NCBI RefSeq assembly: GCF_019049325.1
Contig: NZ_JAGMUO010000097.1
Coordinates: 186,001-250,000, forward strand
Source: Streptomyces sp. AC512_CC834
GTDB lineage: Bacteria > Actinomycetota > Actinomycetes > Streptomycetales > Streptomycetaceae
Reading direction: 5' to 3'
DNA length: 64,000 bases
Shown here: piece after piece, positions 48,605 through 56,777 of the stretch
Layout: every line of letters begins with the position of its first letter
How positions within the stretch are numbered: the first letter of the stretch is position 1
Position numbers and translations under genes: made by a program
Notes under the pieces: generated by a model
What the model was told of the DNA's origin: nothing
Database searches by the model: none
The model's input: only the letters and a program-made list of their open reading frames with translations

Positions 48605-49556
48605 CTGCCGAGTCGTTGGCGCAGCGGAAGCCGAGGTTGCCGGACGACGACTCCGGGGTGTTGGCGGAGCGGGCGGCGACGCGGTAGCGGTTGCAGTAGG
48701 AGTCGTGGCACAGGTAGGAGCCGCCGCGCAGGACCCGTGCCGTCCCCGTTTCGGGGCCGTGCGGGTCCGCGGGCGGCGCATCGGCGTAGTAGGAGGGCGA
48801 GAACCAGTCGGAGCACCATTCCCACACGTTGCCGGCGGTGTTCCACAGGCCGAAGCCGTTGGGTCGGAAGGACTTCACGGGTGCGGTGGTCAGGTGGCCG
48901 TCCTCGGCCGTGTTGACGTGCGGGAAGCTGCCCTGCCAGATGTTGCAGCGCCACCGGCCGCCGGGGGTCAGCTCGTCGCCCCAGGCGTAGCGGCGGCCGG
49001 CCAGTCCCCCGCGCGCGGCGTACTCCCACTCGGCCTCGGTCGGCAGGCGCTTGCCGGCCCACCGCGCGTAGGCGGTGGCGTCGTTGAAGGAGATGTGGAC
49101 GACGGGATGGTTCTGCCGGCCGTTGATGTCGGAGCGGGCGCCCTCGGGGCGGCGCCAGTGGGCGCCCCGCACATTGATCCACCAGGGGGCCCCGGCGGCG
49201 TTGCCGAGGACATCGGTGGACGGCGCATCGAGAACCAGGTGGAACACCGCCGAGGAGCCGTAGCGTTCGGCGTCGGTCACATGGCCCGTCGCCTTGACGA
49301 AGCCGGCGAAGTGGGCGTTGGTGACGGCGGTCTCGTCGATGTGGAAGGGCTGGAGAGCCACCGGGTGGACGGGTGTCTCGCCGTCGGCCGCGTACCCCTC
49401 GCCGAAGGCGTCTCCCATCGCGAACTCACCGCCCGGCACGAGCACCTGACCGCGGGTCGAGCGCGTCCGGGCGGCCTGCCCCGGTGCCGGAGGGGACACG
49501 GCGACGGCCGCGGGCGGACCGGCGGGGGTGCAACAGGGGCGGTGATCTCGGGTCAT
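48597..49556 (-). CDS. Formylglycine-generating enzyme (sulfatase-activating)
   Basis: A 319-aa FGE from ATG 49556 with GAGGACCC. The core from RGQVLVPGGEFAMGDAFGEG to GFRCAND follows the characterised S. coelicolor enzyme closely. The active-site cysteines are Cys283 and Cys288 in GGSYLCHDSYCNRYRV. It uses copper and O2 to convert Cys of a CxPxR motif to formylglycine. It is the last gene of the operon and its substrate sulfatase is 26 nt upstream. The N-terminal ~34 residues are Pro/Ala-rich and variable; they contain CCTPAG, a motif lacking the required Arg. Confidence 0.95.
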   Translation of the reverse strand: MTRDHRPCCTPAGPPAAVAVSPPAPGQAARTRSTRGQVLVPGGEFAMGDAFGEGYAADGETPVHPVALQPFHIDETAVTNAHFAGFVKATGHVTDAERYGSSAVFHLVLDAPSTDVLGNAAGAPWWINVRGAHWRRPEGARSDINGRQNHPVVHISFNDATAYARWAGKRLPTEAEWEYAARGGLAGRRYAWGDELTPGGRWRCNIWQGSFPHVNTAEDGHLTTAPVKSFRPNGFGLWNTAGNVWEWCSDWFSPSYYADAPPADPHGPETGTARVLRGGSYLCHDSYCNRYRVAARSANTPESSSGNLGFRCANDSAGT

Positions 49557-49582
49557 GGGTCCTCGAAGGGGGTCGCGGGCTG

Positions 49583-51103
49583 CTACGCCTGGTAGGTGGA
49601 CTCGTCGAGCCCGCTCAGGGTCGGGTCGTGTCCCACCTCTCCGACGTCGTACATCGACGTCATCCAGTGGTAGAAGTTGTCGCCGCGCTCGCGCAGCACG
49701 TCGTACAGCCGGCGCATCATGCGGCCGCGGACCTCCGCCCGCTCGGGATGGGCGTAGACGTTCTGCAGCTCGTCCGGGTCGGTGCGCAGGTCGTACAGCT
49801 CGTTGACGGAGTCGGGGTTGACGACGAGTTTGTACCGGTCCTCGCGCAGCATGCGTTGCGGGTAGGGGAAGTGGTGGCCGTGGAACTCGCAGACGATGTC
49901 CTCGTCCCAGTCCACCGCCTCGCCCCGCACGAGGGGCAGCAGGCTGCGCGAGTCGACGGCGGGTTTCGGGTCGACGCCCGCAAGTTCGAGGATGGTGGCG
50001 GTGCAGTCGAGGAGGCTGACGAACTCGTCGCGCACCTGGCCGCCGGGGGCGCCCGGGACCCGGAGCAGGCCCGGGGTGCGGTAGATGTCCTCGTACATCG
50101 CGGGGCCCTTGTCGTGCAGCCGGTGCGAGCCGGTGAACTCCCCGTGGTCGCAGGTGAAGAACACCGCGGTGTCGTCGACCAGTCCGAGTCGCTCCATGGC
50201 GGCCATGACGCGGCCGATCTGCATGTCGATGAGCGCCACGTAACCCCAGTAGACCGCGATGAGCTTGCGGGTCGTCTCGATGGGCATCGTGTCGAAGGTC
50301 CAGTGCGCGCTGTAGTTGCGCTGGACCGGCGGTTTGCCCTCGAAGGTCTCCGACACCGACCGCGGCAGCTCCACGTCCGCCGGGTCGACGAGGTCGAAGT
50401 ACTCGTCGGGCAGGATGTAGGGCAGATGCGGTCCGAAGAAGTGCAGGGCCAGGAAGAAGGGCCGGTCGCGCTCGTGGGCGTCCGCGGCGTACCGCTCGAG
50501 CTGTTCGATGGCGCGGGTGGCCAGGTAGTGCTCGAAGGTGGCCTCGACGGGCTGGTGCAGCCGGGCGGCCAGCAGGTTGCCGGGACCGCCGTTGGGCAGG
50601 GTGCCGCGGACCCGGTCGCTGATCTCGTACGGCGGCAGCCCGTGCTCTGCGAGGTACGCGAGGTAGTCGGGGTTGTCCACGGGGTTGTGCCAGCCGGGCA
50701 GTTCGGGTCCGTCGAAGCCGAAGTCGGCCGCCGTACGCCGGTTGCCGGCGTGCCACTTGCCGACGAGGCCGCAGTTGTAGCCGTGTTCCCGGAGCGCCCT
50801 GGAGAACGCGAACTGGTCCTCGGTCAGGTCCTCGAGGTAGCCGACGTTGCGTTCGTGGTTGGCGAGGAGCTTGTGCCGGAAGGGCGCCTGACCGGTCAGC
50901 AGGCTGGCGCGGGCCGGGGTGCAGATCGCGGTCGGGGTGTACCAGCGGTCGAAGCGGGTTCCCGTGGCGGCCAGTTCGTCGAGTACGGGGGTGTGCGCCA
51001 GCGCGTTGCCGTAGGCGCCGAGCGTGTCGGTCCGGTGCTGGTCGGTCATGAGGAAGAGGATGTTCTTCCTGCTCGCGCCGGACTGGGCGCCGGAGTCGGT
51101 CAC
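49583..51103 (-). CDS. Type I sulfatase
   Basis: A 506-aa cytosolic sulfatase (no signal peptide) from GTG 51103, overlapping the binding-protein stop by GTGA. The metal/active site includes LFLMTDQHRTDTLG, the formylglycine motif CTPAR (Cys61-Arg65) in TAICTPARASLLTG, VGKWHAG and FTCDHGEFTGSH with Asp-His ligands. Cys, not Ser, sits at the modification site, and the gene is followed by FGE. The enzyme hydrolyses an organic sulfate ester; which one is not evident. Because it stays inside the cell, the substrate must be imported, presumably by the ABC system of the same operon. Confidence 0.93.
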   Translation of the reverse strand: MTDSGAQSGASRKNILFLMTDQHRTDTLGAYGNALAHTPVLDELAATGTRFDRWYTPTAICTPARASLLTGQAPFRHKLLANHERNVGYLEDLTEDQFAFSRALREHGYNCGLVGKWHAGNRRTAADFGFDGPELPGWHNPVDNPDYLAYLAEHGLPPYEISDRVRGTLPNGGPGNLLAARLHQPVEATFEHYLATRAIEQLERYAADAHERDRPFFLALHFFGPHLPYILPDEYFDLVDPADVELPRSVSETFEGKPPVQRNYSAHWTFDTMPIETTRKLIAVYWGYVALIDMQIGRVMAAMERLGLVDDTAVFFTCDHGEFTGSHRLHDKGPAMYEDIYRTPGLLRVPGAPGGQVRDEFVSLLDCTATILELAGVDPKPAVDSRSLLPLVRGEAVDWDEDIVCEFHGHHFPYPQRMLREDRYKLVVNPDSVNELYDLRTDPDELQNVYAHPERAEVRGRMMRRLYDVLRERGDNFYHWMTSMYDVGEVGHDPTLSGLDESTYQA

Positions 51104-52101
51104 TTGCCCGCTCCCGTGAAGAGGTCGCCGGTGTAGTAGGTCTTCGGGTCGACGGGCTTCTTCAGCTTGCCGGTGTCGACGAAGTAGTCGTTCATGCCCT
51201 CCAGCCATGTGACGATGGTGCCGTCCTTGGTCAGCTTGTCGAGTTCCGCGACGCTGAGCACCTTGTTGTTCGCGGCGTCGGCCTTGACCTGGTCGACGGG
51301 GATCTTCAGCTTGTCCGCGGTGAGTTCGATCGCCTCGTCGGTGTGCTCGGAGCGGAACGTCATGGCCTCGCGCAGCACCGCGAGGACCTTCTTGGTCTTC
51401 TCCGGCTGCTCGTCCACCACCTTGTTGCCCGCGACGAAGGCCGTGGGGAAGGACACGTCCTCCTCGAAGTCGGCGTTCTTGGCGAGTTCGACCAGGTCGG
51501 GGACCTGCTTCTTGATCGTCGCGGCGGCCGGGTACCAGAAGCCCGCCCCGTCGACCTGCTTGGAGGAGAAGGCCGAGACGATGGTGGACGGGTCCATCGG
51601 GACGACCTTCAGGTCGTCCTTGGTCATCCCGGCCTTCTCCAGCGCGAGGGTGAGGATCATGTCCCCCGATGTGCCCTCGGGCACGGCGACGGTCTTGCCC
51701 TTGAGCTGCTGCATCGAGGTGATGCCCGGCTGGGCGAGGACCCGGTCGGAGTTGCCGAGCGTGTTGACGGCGACGACCTTGGCCTGGCCGGAGGCGGGGA
51801 GCCACATGGCGCCGGGGCCTATGTACCCGAAGTCGAGGTTTTCCGTTCCCAGGGCCTGGATCTGGAGCGGTCCGTTGGTGAAGACCTTGGCGTCGGCCGA
51901 CAGGCCGTGCTTCTTCCACAAGCCCTTGGCCTCGGCGATGGCGATGAGGCTGGCGCCGTTGAAGTCGTTGATGTAGCCGAAGCGGACCTTGTCTCCCGAG
52001 CCGCCGGAGGACGAGCCGCTGCCGCACGCGGCGAGCAGGGCCATCGCGGCCACGCCGGCGAGGGTGGTGGACAGATGCCTGCGGGTGAGGACGGGTGACA
52101 T
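51100..52101 (-). CDS. ABC substrate-binding lipoprotein, SsuA/TauA/NMT1 family
   Basis: A 333-aa lipoprotein from ATG 52101 with GGAAGGG (ATG 52125, overlapping the ATPase stop, also possible). TRRHLSTTLAGVAAMALLAAC gives a Tat-like signal and lipobox. The periplasmic-binding fold has the SsuA-like VRFGYINDFNGASLIAIAEAKGL, KTVAVPEGTSGDM and VDGAGFWYPAAATIKK. The family binds sulfonates, taurine, nitrate or pyrimidine precursors; with a sulfatase and FGE next to it, a sulfate ester or sulfonate is the most likely ligand. Confidence 0.92.
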   Translation of the reverse strand: MSPVLTRRHLSTTLAGVAAMALLAACGSGSSSGGSGDKVRFGYINDFNGASLIAIAEAKGLWKKHGLSADAKVFTNGPLQIQALGTENLDFGYIGPGAMWLPASGQAKVVAVNTLGNSDRVLAQPGITSMQQLKGKTVAVPEGTSGDMILTLALEKAGMTKDDLKVVPMDPSTIVSAFSSKQVDGAGFWYPAAATIKKQVPDLVELAKNADFEEDVSFPTAFVAGNKVVDEQPEKTKKVLAVLREAMTFRSEHTDEAIELTADKLKIPVDQVKADAANNKVLSVAELDKLTKDGTIVTWLEGMNDYFVDTGKLKKPVDPKTYYTGDLFTGAGK

Positions 52102-52121
52102 GGTGGTGAGTCCCTTCCGGG

Positions 52122-52934
52122 TCATGACGTCGAGGAGTGGGCACCGGAAAGGGCGGCGGTGCGGCCTTCCTGGTGGTAGACGGAGTGCCACACCCGGTTG
52201 CGCAGTGCGGCGAACTCAGGGCTGAGCCGGAACGCCTCGTCGCGCACCATCGCGGGGTCGACGTCGATGACGTCGTAGACGCGCCCCGGGCGGGCCGCCA
52301 TCACGATGACCCGGTTGGCCAGGAACACGGCCTCGTCGACGTCGTGGGTGATGAACAGGACCGTGCGCTTGTCCTGGCTCCAGGTCTTGAGCAGTTGTTC
52401 CTGGAGTTTGACCCGGGTGAGCGCGTCGAGGGCGCCGAACGGTTCGTCCATCAGCAGGATCGAGGGGTCGACGGCGTAGGCGCGGGCGATGGCGCAGCGC
52501 TGGCGCATGCCTCCGGAGAGGGTCTTGGGAAGGGCGTCGGCGAAGCGTTCCAGGCCGACCAGTTCGATGAAGTGCTCGGCCCGGCCGCGGCGTTCGCGCT
52601 TCGGCACGCCCGTGGTCCGCAGGCCGAACTCGACGTTCTGACGCACGGTCAGCCACGGGAAGAGGGCGTACTGCTGGAAGATGACGCCGCGTTCGGGGCC
52701 AGGACCGGAGACCGGGGCGCCGTCCACCAGGGCACGGCCCGCCGTGGGTGTCTCCAGACCGGCGAGGATGTTCATCAGGGTGCTCTTGCCGCAGCCCGAG
52801 GGGCCGACGACGGTGACGAACTCGTGGTCCGCGATGTCGAGGGACACGTCGTCGAGGGCGGTGAAGGTCTCCCGGCCCAGCGAGAAGGTCTTGGTGACGT
52901 GCCGGACGGAGATCTTGGCGGGTGTGCTGGTCAT
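52122..52934 (-). CDS. ABC transporter ATPase, SsuB/TauB family
   Basis: A 270-aa ATPase starting at ATG 52934 (ATGA overlap with the permease). Walker A GPSGCGKSTLMN, Q-loop VIFQQYALFPWLTV, signature LSGGMRQRC, Walker B LLMDEPFGALDALTR and H-loop FITHDVDEA are those of the nitrate/sulfonate/taurine branch. It pairs with the following permease and binding protein as a single-permease importer. Confidence 0.94.
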   Translation of the reverse strand: MTSTPAKISVRHVTKTFSLGRETFTALDDVSLDIADHEFVTVVGPSGCGKSTLMNILAGLETPTAGRALVDGAPVSGPGPERGVIFQQYALFPWLTVRQNVEFGLRTTGVPKRERRGRAEHFIELVGLERFADALPKTLSGGMRQRCAIARAYAVDPSILLMDEPFGALDALTRVKLQEQLLKTWSQDKRTVLFITHDVDEAVFLANRVIVMAARPGRVYDVIDVDPAMVRDEAFRLSPEFAALRNRVWHSVYHQEGRTAALSGAHSSTS

Positions 52935-53815
52935 CGGCGTTCCTGCCATCGGGTGAGCCGGCGTTCGGCGAGGAGGAGGACGCGGTCCATGAGGAGACCG
53001 AGGATTCCGATCGAGATGAGCCCGACGAAGATGGTCGGGAGGTCGTAGTAGAGCTGCGCGTACTGCATGCGGTGGCCGAGGCCCTCCTGGGCGGCGATCA
53101 GCTCCGCGGCGACCAGGGTGGCCCAGGCCGAGCCGAGGCCGACCCGCATGCCGACGAGGATGAACGGCGTGGACGCCGGCACCACCACACGGGCGAAGAT
53201 CGTGGCGTCGCCCGCGCCCAGGACCCGGGCGGCGTTGATCAGGGTGCGGTCGACGTTCACCACGCCCTGGAAGGTGGAGATCACGCAGGCCAGGAACGCG
53301 GCGAGGAAGATGACGAAGATCTTCGGTGTCTCGTCGATGCCCATGGCGACCACGGCCAGCGGGATGATGGCCAGCGGCGGGATGGTGCGGAAGAACTGGA
53401 TCCAGGGTTCGATCAGTCCGCGCAGGATGCCGTACCAGCCCATCAGGAAGCCCACCGGGACGGCCACGGCCGTGCCCAGGGAGAAGCCGATGAGGACCCG
53501 CCTCAGGCTGGCCAGGGCGTCGTCGGCGAGCGTCCCGTCGCCGATCAGCGTGCCGGCCCGGGACACGACCTGTGGCGGTGTCGGCAGCTCCAGGCCGGCG
53601 GACGCGAGGATCCACCAGATCGCGATGCCGAGCGCGACGGACACCGCGTTCAGGGCCAGGGACAGCCCGCGCCGGCCGGAGCGGGCACGCTCCGGCGTGG
53701 CCTTGGTGTCGCCCGTATCAGCCGGGTCGCCCGGGTCGGCGTCGGGCGGGACTCCGGGCCGCTTCTCGGGCTGCGGGTGCCGCTGGTCGGCACCTTGCTT
53801 GTCAAGGACGGACAT
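52931..53815 (-). CDS. ABC transporter permease, SsuC/TauC family
   Basis: A 294-aa permease from ATG 53815 with AAGGAG. A charged, disordered N-terminus (~50 residues, DADPGDPADTGDT) precedes six helices and the EAA loop NAARVLGAGDATIFARVVVP, as in SsuC. The start overlaps the end of the ROK gene by 14 nt. It would work as a homodimer with SsuB-like ATPases. Confidence 0.93.
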   Translation of the reverse strand: MSVLDKQGADQRHPQPEKRPGVPPDADPGDPADTGDTKATPERARSGRRGLSLALNAVSVALGIAIWWILASAGLELPTPPQVVSRAGTLIGDGTLADDALASLRRVLIGFSLGTAVAVPVGFLMGWYGILRGLIEPWIQFFRTIPPLAIIPLAVVAMGIDETPKIFVIFLAAFLACVISTFQGVVNVDRTLINAARVLGAGDATIFARVVVPASTPFILVGMRVGLGSAWATLVAAELIAAQEGLGHRMQYAQLYYDLPTIFVGLISIGILGLLMDRVLLLAERRLTRWQERR

Positions 53816-55067
53816 GGGCGGCTCCTTCGGTGGCGGAGTCGGATGCATCGGAACGGCCCTTCACGTCGGCGGTTTCGGGATACCTCGCCAGGAGGGGAGA
53901 GCTGTGGAAGACCGCGGCCAGCGCGCCGATGGCGCCGTCGTCGTCGGAGAGCCGGGCCGCCGCGACGACGGGGCCGGCCGAGGCGGTCGGGAAGATCTCG
54001 GCGGCGAGGGTGGCGGCGACCTGCTCCACGAGGACGGGCGCCAGCCGGGTGATCTCGCCGCCGACGACCACCTTCGCCGGGTTCAGCATCATGGTCGCGG
54101 CGCCGACCACACGCCCCAGCGCCCCCGCGGCCTCCCGCAGCACCCGGTCCACCACGGGGTGGGCGCGGGCGACGGCGGCCGCCAGGTCGTCGAGGTTCTC
54201 CAGCCGCAGGCCGAACTCCCAGCAGGCGGCGAGGATTCCGGGCACCGAGGCCACGGTCTCCAGACAGCCACGCTTGCCGCACCGACAGGGCCGGCCCGCC
54301 GGTTCGACGGTCACGTGCCCCAGCTCCCCGGCCAGCCCCGACGAGCCCGTCACCAACTGGCCGCCGACGACGAGACCGCCGCCGACCCCGTCCGACAGCC
54401 GCACGTACACCAGGTCGGCGACGCTGTCGGCGCCGCTGATCGCCTCGGCGAGGGCGGCCAGGCGGGTGTTGTTGTCGACGATCACCGGTGCGTCGAAGCG
54501 TTCGGCGAAGGCCACGTCGACGCCTTCGGGTGCCGGGCGGAGCACCGTGGCCCCCGTGGTGGAGCGCGGCCATGCCGCCCCCTGAGGGGCCGGATAGGGA
54601 CCCGGCACTCCGATGCCGATGCCCTGCAACGCCCCGTAGTGGACGCCGGCCTCGCTGCTCAGCCGGTCGACCAGCCCCAGGGCCAGCTCGGTCCGGGTCC
54701 CCCAGGTCGCGGTGTCCTCGTACCGGACGGAGCCGGAGACCATGATCTCGTGCGCCGCGTCGGCGACGACGACGTGGACGCGGCGGTGTCCGAAGTCGAC
54801 GCCCATGAACTGCGCCGACGCCGGGTCGAGCGCCAGCCGTTCGGCCGGCCGGCCGCTGCCCTCGCGCCGCGAGGCGTCGGTGTCCACGACGACGATGGCA
54901 CCTCGTTGCAGGAGGTTGCCGGTGATCTCGGACAGGGTGGTGCGGGACAGGCCCACGACCCGGGCGATCTCACCGCGGCTCATGGCGCCGTTCCCCTGCA
55001 GCGCACGCATCACGCGCTCCTCGTGGGTCCGCCTGACCAGTGCGTGCACTCCGCTGGGCATCTGCAT
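53802..55067 (-). CDS. ROK family transcriptional regulator (NagC/XylR type)
   Basis: About 421 aa from ATG 55067 (TTG 55076 and ATG 55061 are alternatives). The N-terminal winged helix (~15-75) has MSRGEIARVVGLSRTTLSEITGNLLQRG. The ROK domain keeps VDFGHRRVHVVV (a variant of DxGxT), GELGHVTVEP and the zinc site CRCGKRGCLE, so unlike the ROK protein at 22458 it is intact. It is the first gene of the sulfatase operon and divergent from the secreted GH43-like gene, so a sugar or glycan fragment probably induces both units. Confidence 0.9.
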   Translation of the reverse strand: MQMPSGVHALVRRTHEERVMRALQGNGAMSRGEIARVVGLSRTTLSEITGNLLQRGAIVVVDTDASRREGSGRPAERLALDPASAQFMGVDFGHRRVHVVVADAAHEIMVSGSVRYEDTATWGTRTELALGLVDRLSSEAGVHYGALQGIGIGVPGPYPAPQGAAWPRSTTGATVLRPAPEGVDVAFAERFDAPVIVDNNTRLAALAEAISGADSVADLVYVRLSDGVGGGLVVGGQLVTGSSGLAGELGHVTVEPAGRPCRCGKRGCLETVASVPGILAACWEFGLRLENLDDLAAAVARAHPVVDRVLREAAGALGRVVGAATMMLNPAKVVVGGEITRLAPVLVEQVAATLAAEIFPTASAGPVVAAARLSDDDGAIGALAAVFHSSPLLARYPETADVKGRSDASDSATEGAAHVRP

Positions 55068-55173
55068 GCCGGTCAAGGTAGGGAGGCTCGATTATTCCGT
55101 CAACACTCCGACAGAAAGATGCAATGAAGCGTTCACAATGCCTGGTGGCCTGGGCCCTGCGTGGGTCGGCCAA

Positions 55174-55192
55174 GGCGGATTATTCGTCCGCC
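55174..55192. promoter_or_regulatory. Inverted repeat between the ROK and GH43-like genes
   Basis: GGCGGA-N7-TCCGCC (TTATTCG in the middle) is an exact dyad in the 236-nt divergent gap. A GATTATTC core also occurs at 55087-55094, GATTATTCCGTC, nearer the ROK start. The AT core with GC arms resembles NagC/ROK operator layout. TTGACG (55195) may be a -35 for the GH43-like gene. Confidence 0.5.
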
Positions 55193-55303
55193 CTGTTGAC
55201 GTAAATGTGCGGGCGTTCGCATGCTGTGCGCCATACCCCCGTCGTGCGGCTCGTGTGCCGCTCCTCGGTTCCCGGACGGGGAGGACGAAGGAGAACGCGT
55301 CTG

Positions 55304-56665
55304 ATGACCGATGCCGAGCACGGACTGCACCGACGATCCCTGCTGGCCGGCGCGACCGGCCTGGGGGCGGCGTTCGCCCTGCCCGCGAGCGCCGCGCAGG
55401 CGGCTCCCACTACGGCGCCCGCTGCGGCGTCCGCGACGGCGGAGGCGTCACGGCGGCATCCGCGGAACTGGCCCGACCCCGAGCCCTACGGCGCCGCGGA
55501 CACCCGGGTCGACCTGTGGCCGCGCGAGGACAACTCGTTCGTCCTCCCGCTGGAGTTGCGCCCCCGCGACAAGGAGCGCGGCACGGTCTGGATGCGCGAC
55601 ACCTACGTCAACTGCTTCGTCGTGGACGGCCGTCCGCTCTACGTGGCGACCGGCACCTCCAGGGTCCCCGGCCTCGAGGCGGCGAGCCCCTGGAACGACG
55701 GCATCTTCGTCTGGACGTCGCGCTCCCTCAAGGGCCCCTGGAAGCTGGCGGACACCACCCGCGTCCGGCCCGGCGCGGAGAAGGGCAAGGTGTGGTCGCC
55801 GGAGTTCGTCGGGGAGAACCGCCCCGGTCGCACCGTCGTCGCCCCCTGGCAGGAGTACTGGTACGACGACAGGTTCGGCAAGCGCGGTCACGCCTGGGCC
55901 CCGGAGCTGCACCACTTCCGCGGCAAGTGGTACCTCGTCGCGTGCACGGGCGACTACGCCAAGAAGGTCGGCTCGTTCATGCTCGTCAGCGAGGGCGGGG
56001 TCGAGGGCCCGTACCGGCTGATCGAGGGCAGTCTGGACAAGCCCTTCGGCGACTCGTTCATCGGGGGCCCGAGCTTCATCGAGCCCGGCGCGTACCACCA
56101 CATCGACGGCGGCCTCTACTCCGAGGGCGACGACGCGTGGCTCGTGCTGCACAACAACCTGTACGCGAAGTTCCGGGACGACATGGAGGACATCGTCACG
56201 ACGACGGACCTCCCGACGTTCCGGCAGCAGCCCTACTCGCCGGAGCCGTATCTCGAGGGTGCCTACGTGTTCAAGTACAGGGGCAAGTACCACCTCGTGC
56301 ATGCCGCGTGGGACCGGACGTCCGTCAACGCCGACGGCACCGTCCGCCATGCCTACGACGTGCCCGCCGCGGGCCGGGTGCAGTACCAGTACGACGCGAT
56401 CGTCGCCGTGGCCGACCGGTTCGAGGGCCCGTACTCGAAGCGGTACACCGCGGGTGTCGGCGCGGGTCACAACAACTTCTTCGCCGATCACAAGGGTGAC
56501 CTGTGGGCGACGTACTTCCTGAACCCGGCGGCCGGCTACTGGTCCGACGCCTCGCGCACCGCCGAGTCCGCCGTGCCCGGTGTCGTACGGCTGGAGTGGA
56601 CCGGCCCGTCGGACGGCCGGCTGTACGTGAAGCGCGGGTCGGACGGACACGGCACCCGGCACTGA
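55304..56665 (+). CDS. Secreted GH43-like glycoside hydrolase (Tat substrate)
   Basis: A 453-aa protein from ATG 55304 with AAGGAG. HRRSLLAGATGLGAAFALPASAAQA is a Tat signal. The mature part has five-bladed propeller repeats like GH43: VWMRDTYVNCFVVDGRPLYV, WAPELHHFRGKWYLVAC, FIGGPSFIEPGAYHHIDG and VRLEWTGPSDGRLYVKRG. The usual catalytic Asp/Asp/Glu cannot be placed with confidence, so the exact enzyme class is open. It is divergent from the sulfatase operon and may release sulfated glycan fragments for import. Confidence 0.75.
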   Translation: MTDAEHGLHRRSLLAGATGLGAAFALPASAAQAAPTTAPAAASATAEASRRHPRNWPDPEPYGAADTRVDLWPREDNSFVLPLELRPRDKERGTVWMRDTYVNCFVVDGRPLYVATGTSRVPGLEAASPWNDGIFVWTSRSLKGPWKLADTTRVRPGAEKGKVWSPEFVGENRPGRTVVAPWQEYWYDDRFGKRGHAWAPELHHFRGKWYLVACTGDYAKKVGSFMLVSEGGVEGPYRLIEGSLDKPFGDSFIGGPSFIEPGAYHHIDGGLYSEGDDAWLVLHNNLYAKFRDDMEDIVTTTDLPTFRQQPYSPEPYLEGAYVFKYRGKYHLVHAAWDRTSVNADGTVRHAYDVPAAGRVQYQYDAIVAVADRFEGPYSKRYTAGVGAGHNNFFADHKGDLWATYFLNPAAGYWSDASRTAESAVPGVVRLEWTGPSDGRLYVKRGSDGHGTRH

Positions 56666-56777
56666 ACGGCAGCCGTCCTGTGGGGGCCGCGCCCTCGCGT
56701 GCCGTCGCGGCGGGACGGGCGTAGTGTCCAGATATGCGTGATGTTCGGGGTGTCCGGCGTCGGGCAGTGGACGGCTG

